Below, one piece after another: positions 1-11,231 of a stretch of DNA of 64,000 nucleotides. Within the stretch, counting starts at the first letter, position 1. Each line of letters starts with the position of its first letter. Source of the DNA: Collybia mongolica (Eukaryota; Basidiomycota; Agaricomycetes; Agaricales; Clitocybaceae); the NCBI GenBank assembly GCA_013420905.1, contig JAAXNY010000006.1, positions 310,001 through 374,000 on the forward strand. The letters are read 5' to 3'. A model generated the notes under the pieces. It was not told the DNA's origin, did no database searches, and worked only from the letters and a program-made list of their open reading frames with translations. The position numbers were made by a program, and so were the translations under genes.

Positions 1-2395
1 GTGCTCGATGTAAATAGAGTGCTTTCGAACAATTTCCATGTCTTTACAGAATCCGAAACTGTTGAGGCCCTTGACAAATAGCTGAAGGTCTAGCATTGAT
101 CTGTGCTGTACAGGTCAAGTATCAAAGAGGTAGAGAGACCTAGGAACACGGAACCCGATAGCGGCAACTCACCAAATTCACGGGCACCCCAAATGTCTTC
201 TTCGAGCTGTAAGGTCTTGTGCCCGTAATGAACAGGCATGAATCCTAAGTCGAAGGGCACAGGGCTTTTAGAGGCCCAGCAATTAGTCGGGCAGCCATTT
301 GAATCTTCGTGCATACAAACACGCCTTTTCTAGGTATAGTATAGTATCGCCTCAGGTTGTACTCTCTCATGAGGACTTTACAAAGGGGTTTCGAAAAAGA
401 TCCGATTTTACTCGGTTCTGTTAGAGGCATAGAGAACCATGGGCTTGTCTATGCAGTTGTAGTAGTCAGAAATGCAGCATGGTAACTTTATAACCAAACT
501 TGTTGAGCCCGAAAACCTGTTCAGAAGAATCACGAAGACGATGGCGTAGACAACACAGATTGTTCCTCGGCTTGAGACGACGGGAGGCTGCGGCTACTGC
601 CATGAAAAAGGTATGGGCCGAGAAGGGTATTTTTCTGACGAAATGGAGTGATCCGGTTTTTGCAAAGATTCTCCAGGTTACGAGGATAGCTCGCTGTCGA
701 GGATGGGAGAACTCAACCTGTACGTTATTTACTTACTACCGTTCCTGTAAGACTCGAAGTAAGGCCCAAGTCCTGAGTAGGGTATTGGAGTTGCGCGTTT
801 CGTATATGTTTTGTACAGCATTGCCTGTTAATGGGCCGGAGTCACCGTACAGGTTACATGCGATATAAGAACAGTAAGGGTAGATAATTAAGAGTTACCC
901 CCGACTTGAGAACAGTTCAGCAAGGTCTAGTTGGGGGAGATGTATTTTTTTGGGCGCAGTATCTTGGCTTCGCTTGGTGCCGGAGGTGCATGTGGTTAAT
1001 AGCCGAGAAACGTATGCCACAAACCATGAAACCACAAACTTTATTACTAGTTGGTGGTCGATTTCACCAGCATGACTATCGTCCTCAGTGTGTAAGGGAT
1101 ACCTTTTACTCTCCTGTATATACAGTATCAATATGACAGGATTCTCATCCATCTCAACATCAACCTCTTAAAATGTGGCTCTCATCATGTACTAAATAGG
1201 AAACCTCGAGGCCTGCAGGGCGCCATTGCTCCACAAGCATCTGAAACGCATGAATCAAGGACTGTCGAACTTCAACACTAATCGGTATCCCTAGCAAGCC
1301 TTCGTAAACCCATGCGAATGTATGATATCACTCTCGTCTAAACTACCATTTCTAACATAGCTCTACCTATCACTAGTGAAGGGTCGCGTTTTCCGTGGAC
1401 TACGGGTCCCAGGTGTCACTATGCTTGAATGATCACCTTGCCTAACCAGGGATTTCCATCCGTTCAACAGATTGGCGCTCTGATGAAGCAAGTGTGACGC
1501 TTTCCATCAAACCCGCCACTCCGATCAAAATTTAGTGCAATGCAGGTTCAACAGCCTCAGTCCGCCTTGCAAGAACATTGTAAATCACTAAGACAGTGGC
1601 CACCTTCCTTGGATGTAATCTGTGACGTTACACCGCGATTTTCATCGGCATGCAACGATAATTAGAGTTGCTTTTTTAGTGGGTTCTTGACTCATGGGGA
1701 GCTTATTTGCAGTCACCCATGCAAGGAAAAAAAAACATTGCTGCGAGACGATGGCGGTCTCCTGACTCCACTTTTGCGGTGCAGTGCATTTAGTCAGCGT
1801 TTAATTATGTCAAAATGAAGCATGCTCTAATTCAGTCGATTTCGACAGGTACCAGAATCGACAAGTGTAAATCATTCATCGAAGTCACGATGTCCTTACC
1901 GTTCGAAAATCATGGTTTATGCACATCTGCGTAAAGTTGTGTGGCCGCTGAAATGACAGAAAGTTCTTCACGGCCTTGTGTGTAAAGGTCTTGGCGAAGT
2001 ATTGATTACCCGGGGAATCTGTATGTATTTTTATCGACTCCACTTCAATCAAAAAATGAGATTTCATTTCCACCTTTCAGGGTAATATCTACGCGATGCG
2101 TTTCGAATACTAGGGTGGAGTCTGCATGTCGTAGCAGAGCCTCGTACACCGGTGCTATCCTCAGCGCCCAGCGATTTCGTATACCTGGTAAAACCCTGTC
2201 CAGGGAAACCGAGCAACCCGAAGGCGCCTTACGCTCCACCCGCGCACTGCACAGTTTACATTACTGTTTGAGCAACTTAGTCCGACTTATCGGAGGATTG
2301 AGGCGTATAAGAGAGGCGAGGAATCGTCACTTCAGAATTCACTGCTTTCCAAACAACTTAATCACTCATACACATCCTTACTTCGCACCCACATC
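1..2395. other. No gene recognised
   Basis: Both strands carry only short open frames without recognisable domains or convincing intron structure. I see no tRNA, transposon ends or long repeats. The last few hundred bases are the presumed promoter and leader of the small secreted protein gene that starts at 2396. Confidence 0.5.
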
Positions 2396-3008
2396 ATGTT
2401 CTTCGCCACCCCCTTTGTTGCAGCTATCTCTGCCATGGCAGTCCTCGTTGCCGGCTCCCCAGTCGCCGAGGAAGCAGGCGCGACGGTACGCCTTTGCTTC
2501 ACGTGTATGTCGCTCCTCAGACATCCTAACACCCGCTTGCATTTTACAGCTCACGAAGCGTGAGACGTCGTACGGCAATCCCGACCTCGTCACCGACCAA
2601 GGCAACCGATTCAAGCTGAACTTTGGCAGCACCGATGGCCACCCCAATGCATGCCCTGGGCACTTCATCTGCTGTGAGCCGCTTCGCGAATGATCTGCGT
2701 GCATCAGTTCGTGTTCTGACGCCTATATATGGACATGTAGATATCGGCAAGAGCGGCGCCCAACATGGCGACGTCTCCCTTGGAAACCCCGACGACATGG
2801 TTGATGAGGGCAACCGTTGGGTAAATATTTGGTTATTGGACTTCGGTCACTGGATATTGACTGACATGTATCACCTAGCGCCTGAACTACGGCAGCACTA
2901 GCGGCCACCCGAACGCCTGCGATGGCCACTACATGTAAGAATTTACGTTTCATCGATCATGGAACACATGTTTAACTTGAACTATCCAGTTGCTACATCT
3001 CGAAGTAA
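2396..3008 (+). CDS. Small secreted two-repeat cysteine protein
   Basis: Not recognised as a known family. Five exons (2396-2485, 2550-2673, 2741-2820, 2879-2934, 2990-3008) join in frame to a 122-residue protein. Residues 1-21 are a hydrophobic signal peptide, followed by a short acidic pro-segment ending in LTKR (31-34), a Kex2-type site. The rest is two copies of a 47-residue module. In each, a GNPD...D.GNR stretch leads to an aromatic residue, K/R, LN and F/Y, then GST.GHPNAC, GH and ICYI.K. Cysteines are C65, C71, C112 and C118, two per module. The second module ends the protein. All four introns have GT/AG ends and phases that fit (0, 1, 0, 2). The paired modules support the model strongly, since both were rebuilt from separate exons. 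A secreted effector-like or cell-wall protein is possible, but function is unknown. Confidence 0.75.
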
Positions 3009-3175
3009 ACAGACTCGAGTGCCTGTTCGTTGAGTAGTTTCACGAAGAATCCTAGCTTTGTATCTCCTTTGTGTACCTTGGTCGAATTCTTTGTTGCATT
3101 ATTCAGACAAGTTGTTTATTGTGTTGAACTCGTCAGTTGACATTGATTGGGTGCACGTCATGGCGCTCGACATAG

Positions 3176-4669
3176 TTACGTTGCCATGTCAGTCGCCCAG
3201 CAGAAGTAAGGGACATTAGATTGAAACCACACCCTCTCAGTCTCTGGGAGATGTGGACCGAGACCAGTCACTTCGAGGCAGCTGAAAGCCTCATCAGCAT
3301 CTCCGTATTCATCAAATTTGGCCTTTTGTCTTTCAACGAATCGTTTCGCCGCGGCCACCGTAAAGTTGGCACAATCTCGAATGTAGAGCGAGCTAAGGTT
3401 GGCCATAGCGGGGTTCAATGGTTTGTGAGCCAGCGTATCCAATGTGGCGTCGTTGAAGCTGGAACAATTCACGATGACAAGTTCGAAGCCGCACCAGCGG
3501 GAAAGAAATGGGGAAATGTCTTCCGAATGTGGTATGGTCTCTAGTGTCAACTGGAATGCGTTGACGACGCAATCTATGTCTTCTCCAATGGCACAATCGA
3601 TAATTTTCAGGATTTCGGCATAACTGACGTTGTGGAGGATTTCGTTGATGAAGGGGGCGTTGACTTCATGGAATCCTAGCCAATCAAGCGCTCGGTCAAG
3701 ACCTCGGCGCTTTGGCGGGTCATAAATTACGATTGACGAAAGATCCAAGTGGATAATTCTGGGTAGTGCATCAGCAATCTTATCCCAAAAAGTGTTTCCT
3801 TCCGGGCGTTCGCCAATTCTTTCCACGTAGTGGGAGATTGCAAGTGGTACACCAGGCCATTCTTCCTCACCGACGTTGATTCTATTGATCCAGTCGGGGA
3901 CATATATACAGAAGTCCATGAAATTATGCCCATCGAGGGCGAGGTATTCCAAGTTCGGAAAATGAAAATTTGTTGGATGGTGTATGAGCTGAGAAGATTG
4001 GTTGCTTTTGTCACTGTAGAGAGTTGCATTCAGGTATAGTTCTGAGAGATGAGGAGTGGGGTGGTTCAGATCCGTCATAATTGATGGAAGAGAAGAGTTA
4101 TGTATAAGGTCGTAGCTGATCGTTTTACAGCGCGCAACGTGAGGTTCGAGAATATCTATCGCTTTCCGCACAATATGCCCCTCATCTTCAACCGTGTCTA
4201 GGCCGCCATCGGGGAGTCTCGTGATGAAGACGTCCAAAAGAAGATTCCCTGACCATTTGAGCTGTTGCTTCAGACCGGCGGGAGTCCTTAGGTCTGATGG
4301 GTCAGGCAAGATCGTGGACTTGTTCGCAAACATAACAAGTCGTGTCCAGAATTTCGGGAAGGCGGACATGGTATTGCGCCAGGTAGTGCAGACTGCTGCT
4401 AAGGCAAAGGGAAAAAGTGATGGTGAAATGACTTCCTCAGGTGTCCACGTGCTCTCAAGAGTATCCGGGAAGGGCATGCCAACTGCTTGGGCTTTCATCA
4501 TTTCAGCAATACTGAGACCACCCACATTTTGTTTTCGGACATAAACGAATGTAAAGATGATGGATAGGATTTCCGGAGGCAGGTGCCCGATAGATGCAGT
4601 GGCAGAGCCTGATGACATTTTTTTTACAGACTTCTGTGTGGCGTTTGCATGCTGTGTGAGTATAGGCAC
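3176..4669 (-). CDS. F-box domain protein
   Basis: Single-exon frame of 497 residues. Near the N-terminus (about 27-44) is an F-box-like start, GHLPPEILSIIF, continuing after a loop with an ALAAVCTTWRNTM segment and a following W/F pair. This is the usual arrangement of agaricomycete F-box proteins. The rest is leucine-rich and irregular (LSELYLNATL, IIHLDLSSIVIY, LSSLYIRDC), as expected of a degenerate LRR-like substrate-binding region. Such proteins normally act as adaptors of SCF ubiquitin ligases through Skp1. The substrate cannot be inferred. An earlier or later in-frame Met is possible, but the F-box begins soon after this start. Confidence 0.8.
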   Translation of the reverse strand: MPILTQHANATQKSVKKMSSGSATASIGHLPPEILSIIFTFVYVRKQNVGGLSIAEMMKAQAVGMPFPDTLESTWTPEEVISPSLFPFALAAVCTTWRNTMSAFPKFWTRLVMFANKSTILPDPSDLRTPAGLKQQLKWSGNLLLDVFITRLPDGGLDTVEDEGHIVRKAIDILEPHVARCKTISYDLIHNSSLPSIMTDLNHPTPHLSELYLNATLYSDKSNQSSQLIHHPTNFHFPNLEYLALDGHNFMDFCIYVPDWINRINVGEEEWPGVPLAISHYVERIGERPEGNTFWDKIADALPRIIHLDLSSIVIYDPPKRRGLDRALDWLGFHEVNAPFINEILHNVSYAEILKIIDCAIGEDIDCVVNAFQLTLETIPHSEDISPFLSRWCGFELVIVNCSSFNDATLDTLAHKPLNPAMANLSSLYIRDCANFTVAAAKRFVERQKAKFDEYGDADEAFSCLEVTGLGPHLPETERVWFQSNVPYFCWATDMAT

Positions 4670-5505
4670 GAGTCAGATAGAATCGAAGAGACTCGCCGTC
4701 AAGATCAGGATGTTGTGGTGCTTCAGGTTGCAGTGCCAAGTGGCGATTCTAGAGGATGTTGATCATCAGCAGTGGCACAAGTCGACCGTCATGAGTCCAT
4801 GACCACGTGAGCCCGAGTTCAAACGTTCACATGTACACATCCGACAATACTTACTGCAAAACTCGCTTTACGTCAACCCCAACATTGATGAATCCAAATC
4901 ACTCAGCCATCGTGATTGCCCTGAAGTTCTTTGGATCTTCGAAATGCCCCGGATTGGCACTATATATCAATCAAGATGATAAGAGCAATTTATGAGGGGC
5001 AGTGCTTGATGGACTAGATTTTCAGAAAGAATTCAGTCCATACAAGGATATTTCCGTGAGTCTTTTTTTCTTTCTATGTATCTAGAGTGTGCAATTTGAA
5101 GCTGCGTTATATATCTGGTGTCATTCATATTCAATTGTTTCATTTTCTTCGCGAATTTAGTGGTTGCTATCAACCCTCAAACTTCAGATTTTTAAGAACA
5201 ATGCGAGAAGATACCTTCATAAAAGACTGGTGGCCAACAGAGGGAATGCACTTGCTTCGAAAAGGAAGATGTATCATCCTGGACCTTCCTGTTGTGTGTA
5301 CATCACCCTTTTTATTGATTCTTCCCACTGACCCTAGCGCTAGAACATAATCTCTATCATCAAAAATTATCTTGAACCTCTGATGATCACCCTGCGCTCA
5401 TGTGCCCCACGTCAGTCTTGCCACTATTTTACCCTATAAGTAGGCAACGTTTCTCTTTCCTAATGCCAAGAAACGAAATAGTCCCTCCCTGCAGTCGAAC
5501 ACTCT
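4670..5505. other. Divergent intergenic region
   Basis: This separates the F-box gene (minus) from the DUF6533 gene (plus). It holds only short frames without family resemblance and is presumably the promoter region of both genes. Confidence 0.5.
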
Positions 5506-7383
5506 ATGTCTGAATCAGCCGTGGTCCAGCTACTGGAACTTCTCTTCAGCGTCCTGAAGGATAGGAAAACAGTGACCTATTCCAATGGTATATACCTTCT
5601 GTCGTATTTGTATTTACGCCAAACCTGACCAGTCTTATTTAAGTTGCAGCCTTAACTATTCTCTGGTATGATACACTACTTGAGATGTCCCGAGAGGTGA
5701 GAGTATGACATTAATCTTAAGGTCACTGAACACTGAAATCAACCATTACATCAGGTAGAATATATCTGGCGGTATCTACATGCCCTAGTTCGACGATCTA
5801 CGGTCTGATCATCTACTTCCCAGAGCCAAATGGTCGTTTCCCAAGGCACTTTATATTATAATAAGGTATTATGGTCTTTTCCACCTTGGGTAAGTGTGTT
5901 TCAAACTCGCCCTCTTGTTCTTGAAGTCATACTTTTTCTTAGGCTCACTGGCATAGGTGCACAATTCAATTAAAAGCATTATGACCACCACTTGATATCT
6001 CATTTTCTCAATTTCAAGTTGAAACCAAAACAAATATCAGTGCCAAGGTATACTAGTACATGGTTTATGGGAAGTTGGCTGGAATTGACAAATTGTGCAC
6101 AGCTGTTTGTCATCTCAATAATCAACTATACTGCAGGAATGACACCGTATTCTTAGGTGCAAGGCCTACATTTGGGGGATCTCGATGTAAGATTACACAA
6201 CTTGATGGTGATTTTACATTTCTGATCATATCAGTGCCGGAGCAATCGTATTCTCCACTCTGGTCAACTTTGTGCTACTCCTGCGCGTTCACGCACTATA
6301 TGGGCGAAGTCGTCGAGGTACATAATCAATCTTTTAAGTGGGATTCGGTTGTTGATTTTAGAATATATTCAGTGCTCTGTTTTCTTATTGCTGTGATTAT
6401 GGGTATGTTTGAAGAGCTGATTTTTTCTAATCGGTAACTTTTAACAATTACTCAACCGGTTACAGTGGAATTTGCGGTTGGTGCAGGCTTCTTCTTCTAT
6501 GTTTTATTCTAATTTCTATTCAGACGGAATTTTACATCACATTCAAAATTATCCTTGGAACTACCTTTGCACAAATCGCAGCAATCGAATCTCTATTCCC
6601 AGGATGTATTGTACAGTCCTCAGAGCTTCACTTGACCTTGGTATGCTGGTGAGTCCTCCATTACCACATCAACTTCATAAATGTTTATTTATTTTCGAAG
6701 GATACCGGCTCTTTTGATTTCTAGTATGTTGTTCCGTTCATCAGGCCGAAAATATTTCTTGACTTGTTTAGTCCTATTTTTCGCAATGACTGCCTGGAAA
6801 TTCTACACATCATTCCGTGACGAGAAGGAATTTCGCTGGCAATGGGGCCGAGCCCTCTCACCTATGCTTGTGGCTTTTATACGAGACGGTACCATCTTCT
6901 TTCTGTTGTGAGTGATAATATGCACTACAGTTGCAGCTTACTAATACGAAGAACTGATTCCTTCATCAGAATTGCAGGTTCGCTTCTTCCCCGTAGGTAG
7001 ATGTTTTGTGCGGTCTAACAAATACGGCAGTGATCCTTTTAGCATGCACAATAACAACGGCCACTATTCATGGGCCGCTACTGTCATTCTTTGTCCCGTA
7101 AGAACCCTTCTCCCCTGTTGACCTCCGATGATTTTGAACGAGGCCTGTCCAGGTGGTTACTTGGAGTATATTCCTTTTCGGTAAGTTCTTCGATGACATT
7201 CTTAAATTCGAATTTTTTTGACTCAACCATCAGGGATCACGTTTGATACTCGGCCTTCGGGAGGCGGCGCTCAAAGAGGGTAATGACAAAACCTGGGACG
7301 CCGCGACATTGAGTACGGCGGCTTTCAACAGCAATAGAACTCAGAACTCGCTCGACAATCTGGGTATAGAGGTGGATAGATAG
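5506..7383 (+). CDS. DUF6533 multi-span membrane protein
   Basis: Many-exon gene of a family expanded in mushroom fungi. Joined exons give the diagnostic N-terminal block: ALTILWYDTLLEMSRE, then EVEYIWR, then AKWSFPKALYIIIRYYGLFHL. Later exons give GAIVFSTLVNFVLLLR plus VHALYGRSRR, the usual transmembrane segment and basic loop. The last exon encodes GSRLILGLREAALKEG and a polar tail ending at 7383. First exons: 5506-5587, 5650-5696, a 17-nt exon 5755-5771, then from 5824. Borders in 5.9-6.7 kb are less certain; one segment near 6.0-6.2 kb has weak coding character. The predicted protein is an integral membrane protein of unknown function. Stops seen in unspliced reading are explained by introns, but a decayed exon near 6.0-6.2 kb cannot be excluded. 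Confidence 0.75.
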
Positions 7384-7641
7384 ATTCTGGACCACGGGAG
7401 TCAGTTAAACTTCCACTAATTATCGAGTGTTTTAAGCACGAGGTAATGACAGATTCGCACCTAGAAACGCGTAGCTATCCAAAAAATCATGTATTATACA
7501 GGGCGCAAAATATGAGAGTCATCGAAGAATATGAGCGAGTATGCGTGCTATCGATCGAATACCACGACTCACAGTGAATATCTCCCGTCCCCTGTCAGAA
7601 TCATATCCCTCTTAATCGAAATGGTACAGTAGATACCAGCT

Positions 7642-8350
7642 ATGCTTGGTCACCATACTGACTTCTCCCTGACATTGCGCAAGAACCCTTCAAGAACCCA
7701 CCCTGTTCTCCATTTCTTCAGCGCAGCGCTCTTCGTGCGAGGCACTACTCCGAAATCCAATACGGAGGCCAGACTTAGTGCCGTATTCTCCCCTGACCAA
7801 TGCGCAGCGGGAAATACGCCTGGCCCACCTAATCCCATAAACTGCCGACAACCCTGTGACTACATTTATGACGGTGGTTCATGGCCAGTTCATACAGCCC
7901 TATCGAACGCCTGGGACGACCCCACCTACACCAAATCAATAGCCGTCGACGATACTGTAGTTCAGACGACCGCGTCAATAGTGGGCTTCCGAATGGAGGC
8001 GTCGATTCTTATTCCTCGGATGGGGCCTGGGAATAATTTTTTGGCTGCATCAGTGGGCTTCCAACACTCCTTCATCCCCCTCATAACACTATCACTTTGC
8101 AGGGGCCCTATTCTTGAATACGGGCAAGTCAGTCTCGTTAACACCCCCACGTTGGAGACACAATGTTGAAGCCCTTCAGGAGGCACTGGCGGGTGCTCAG
8201 AATTTCGTCCGGAGAGAAAACATGATTTGCGGAGAGAATTGCACAGACGGTGTCTGGCGAGTACCCATTATATATCAGGAGTTCACCCCAGCCCCTTGCA
8301 AGACCGTCGTTGTGCAAGGACTATATCCAAGAGCCAGTAAAGGGATTTAG
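7642..8350 (+). CDS. Hypothetical protein, doubtful model
   Basis: An open frame from 7642 to 8169 and an overlapping frame from 8114 to 8350 could be one gene joined by an intron whose acceptor is the CAG ending near 8101. The first part contains a Cys/Pro-rich stretch (SPDQCAAGNTPGPPN, CRQPCDYIYDGG). The second contains HNVEALQEALAGAQNFVRRE and two cysteines. I recognise no family, and the donor site is unclear. It could equally be a decayed gene. Confidence 0.25.
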
Positions 8351-9122
8351 GCAGGGTGATTGGGTACAAGTAAACTGTGAAAGTCACAGTAGTAGATTTT
8401 GACGTAGCCCCAAATTTGAGTCCTGCCTTACTAGGACGGGCGATATGTAGAACAGCCGGCCGTTTCTATCAGATATAGGCTGTGTTATCTTGTTCCCGTG
8501 AATGCGGGAGTAGGCGACAATATTTGTATCTTGTTCGGGACGCCTGTTCCAGTTGTGTGGCGAAGAAAAGTCAACCGGCGGTATCACTCATGAGCAATAT
8601 GTATACAGCATTATGGATGGGGAGTTCTTAGAAAAAGGGGGCATTGTGTCTGAAGAGTTCGTGCTGCACTAAGAACAGAACAGTGATGGTTATGAAAGGA
8701 CGAAGACTGACATATTCCAGTTTGCATGAGTTCCTGCTTATCAAGCAGTCACTCAATCCGGTGGCAGTCAGGTCCGTAATTGTCGCATTGTATATCTTGG
8801 TAATAAAGGCGATTGGCGTGTAAAGAGAGGTTGTTGAGAAGGACGTTTTTACTCCGACAACTTTAAGATGGTGATTGTCGTTTCTTGCATTGTTATCACA
8901 ATTCTACAGGTATTCCAAATGAAGCCAGGGGAGCTATGCGTATACAGCGACGGGATATTAATGCTCGCATCGAGGTTTCACTTCCGCAAACTCGAAGGGG
9001 ACTAGTCTGTTGCAAGTAAGTGTGTTGAACAATAAGTGTGGCTTTCGGAGTCCTTCATTGAGCATTGGTTGGTAATGGGTTGAGGAGGACATATGCGTCC
9101 TATGCTCGCCACCAAGGTAGCA
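8351..9122. other. No gene recognised
   Basis: Only short frames without resemblance to known proteins. The right edge is the 3' flank of MED21, which is transcribed toward this region. Confidence 0.5.
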
Positions 9123-9772
9123 TTAACCGGGGTTATCAGCGAGGATATCGGCGTCTGTTTCACTGAGCATCAGGAACAGAACCTCTTTGACTTGAGAGTG
9201 GAGGTCCTCTAGCGATTCAAACATAAATATGAGCTAATAGATAACTGGAAGCTAATAAGGACTCACTAGCGCGATTCACAGCTTGGATATACTCTGCATT
9301 CGCCGCAGTCATCTCTTCCGCCAGCACTGCCAGCCGTTTCGCCTGCTCACACGTCAGATGCAGCTGTGTTCACAAAGCACGGGTATCTTTACTTGCTCTT
9401 CCTCTGGCTCAGGTTCTGGTAAAGACTTGATCAAGTATTCAACTTGCTTTGCTTTAACCACAAGATCTGTCACGAGTTCTTTCTTGTTCGCTATCCAAAC
9501 AATCAATACCTTCATCGAATAATGCCGACTAAACGTACCTTCGAACACATCCGGTGAATCGTACTTCTCTGGGTTCCTTTGCTTCGTCACTGGCACTTCA
9601 GGACTGACTTGAAGAAAATTAGCGCGTGAAGTGAGGTATGCGATGCTATTGGACATGATTGTAAGGAGCTGTAGTCACACAAGGAGGTTCGTCAAATTCC
9701 ACCGTAACATCACAACAGCTTTCCATTACCCACCTGCTGAATTTCATCTTGAAGCTGTGTTATGCGGTCCAT
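9123..9772 (-). CDS. MED21: Mediator complex subunit 21
   Basis: Five exons on the minus strand (9734-9772, 9539-9668, 9393-9490, 9267-9342, 9123-9208) join in frame to 142 residues, the normal size of Med21/Srb7. The protein begins MDRITQLQDEIQQ, then LLTIMSNSIAYLTSRANF, a proline-containing linker (PVTKQRNPEKYDSPDVFE), ANKKELVTDLVVKAKQVEYL, the acidic LPEPEPEEEQ, and a C-terminal coiled coil (AKRLAVLAEEMTAANAEYI) ending ADNPG. This order is characteristic of Med21, a helical subunit of the middle module that pairs with Med7 in the nuclear Mediator complex and supports RNA polymerase II transcription. All introns are GT/AG and short. The start is fixed by the conserved MDR..QLQDEIQ beginning. 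Confidence 0.95.
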
Positions 9773-9918
9773 ATGCGATAATTCCTGCAGCATTTCGCTG
9801 CAAACCCAATCGGCCTTCCAAGTTTGATGAAGGCAGAAAACAGATGCTGACAGCTTAATTCCCACGCCCTTCTTGGCCTGAAACCACCACACCTTTGCTC
9901 CCAAAAACACCTGAAACT
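9773..9918. promoter_or_regulatory. Shared MED21/RTF2 promoter region
   Basis: The 146 bp between two divergent start codons must hold the core promoters and 5' leaders of both genes, unless those lie within the coding regions. This suggests coordinate regulation of two housekeeping genes. I saw no clear TATA box. Confidence 0.6.
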
Positions 9919-10975
9919 ATGGGTAACGATGGAGGAAGCATCCCAGACCGCAGAGATCTAGTTCGCAACAAGCCAAAGGTGATTATTCTATTATACCAGA
10001 TACTGGAACGGACTTTGACAGACACTTCATGTAGGCGGAAAAGGCTGACAAGGCCAACCAGACTCGTGCTCGATGGTTTTTTTGTGCTCTATCAAAGGTG
10101 CATCCTGATTCACCATTTGAGAAGATTCAACTAACTGATATTTAGCGGAAACTCCAAGAACCCATTGTTTCATGTGCTTTAGGGAAGCTATACAACAAGG
10201 ACTCGATCATAGAGTACTTGCTGGATAACTCAGCGTATGGGGATGGAGAGAGGATATGTGGACATATACGATCGTTGAAGGTAAATCGCTACACTGACAC
10301 CCCGCGTTCGTACGCTAAACTTCAAAACAGGACGTCAAGACATTGACGTTAACGCCGAATCCTGCCCCACTCGCGCCAGAAAGCACGACAGCATCTTCAG
10401 ATCAAGCAGTGTTCGTCTGCCCACTTACGCTGAAAGAGATGAATGGACTCCAGCCTTTCGTCTACATCTCAACGTGTGGATGCACGTTCACGCAAGCGGG
10501 ATTGAAGACAATGTCGTCCACTCAATCCAAGGAGGCGGGGGCGGAGCTCGATGTATGCCCTCAATGCGCCAAAAAGTATTCACGAGCCGACGACATCGTT
10601 GTCCTCAACCCATCTCAGGAAGAAGAAGACGACATGCGTGCCAAGATGGAGCGTCGTCGGCTCCTCGAGCCTGCGAAGAAAAGCAAAAAGCGGAAGAACG
10701 CAGGCTCGGAAGATCCTGAGCCGCCAGCCAAGAAACAGGCACTGCCTGGCATGAACCCAAGCATCGCAGCAGCGAGCCGCGCAGTCGTGAGTGGGCTTGC
10801 CATGGAGGAAGCGAAGAGGAAAGCGGGGATGAGTGCCGCTGTGAAGAGTATGTACGGTAGTGCAGATGGGAAGAAGAGGAAAGAGACGTTCATGACCATG
10901 GGGACCTTTACGAGGGTATGTCCTTTTACTTCAGCGAGACTCATTTACTGATTGATCATTGTATAGTACGCTTAG
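9919..10975 (+). CDS. RTF2: Replication termination factor 2 family protein
   Basis: Exons 9919-9978, 10035-10097, 10146-10280, 10331-10915 and 10967-10975 join to 283 residues. It starts MGNDGGSIPDRRDLVRNKPK and continues with the family's ARWFFCALSKRKLQEPIVSC, GKLYNKDSIIEYLL and HIRSLKDVKTLTLTPNP. Next comes a degenerate RING (U-box-like) part: FVCPLTLKEMNG, FVYISTCGCTFT and DVCPQCAKKYS. The C-terminal third is Lys/Arg-rich and probably a nuclear localisation signal (AKKSKKRKN), ending FTRYA. Rtf2 acts in the nucleus at stalled replication forks and, in fission yeast, at the RTS1 barrier; it has also been linked to splicing. The gene is divergent from MED21. The last exon encodes only two residues and the stop. 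Confidence 0.93.
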
Positions 10976-11231
10976 AGTGGCATAAGGTCCCGGTGTATTT
11001 TTTGTTGTATTATTTTATGTATTATGATTACAGTGTTAATGTGTTACGTCTTGTACCAGGCAAATTTCCCAGCAGCTGTCCAATGTACTAAGCAACACAT
11101 GACCGTCCTGGGACATAAGTTTCCTCTTCAGGACGGTCTTGTTTAATCTCACCCCATGGTCCGGTGTGTACCCCACACTTTCCCACTTATGAAGTACGGC
11201 CCTGCCTATTTAGATTTTAGCACCACCAACC

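Noticed and set aside
500..868. Open frame of 122 codons near the left end
   Set aside because: Arg/Ser-rich composition without domain, splice context or conserved pattern; looks like chance.
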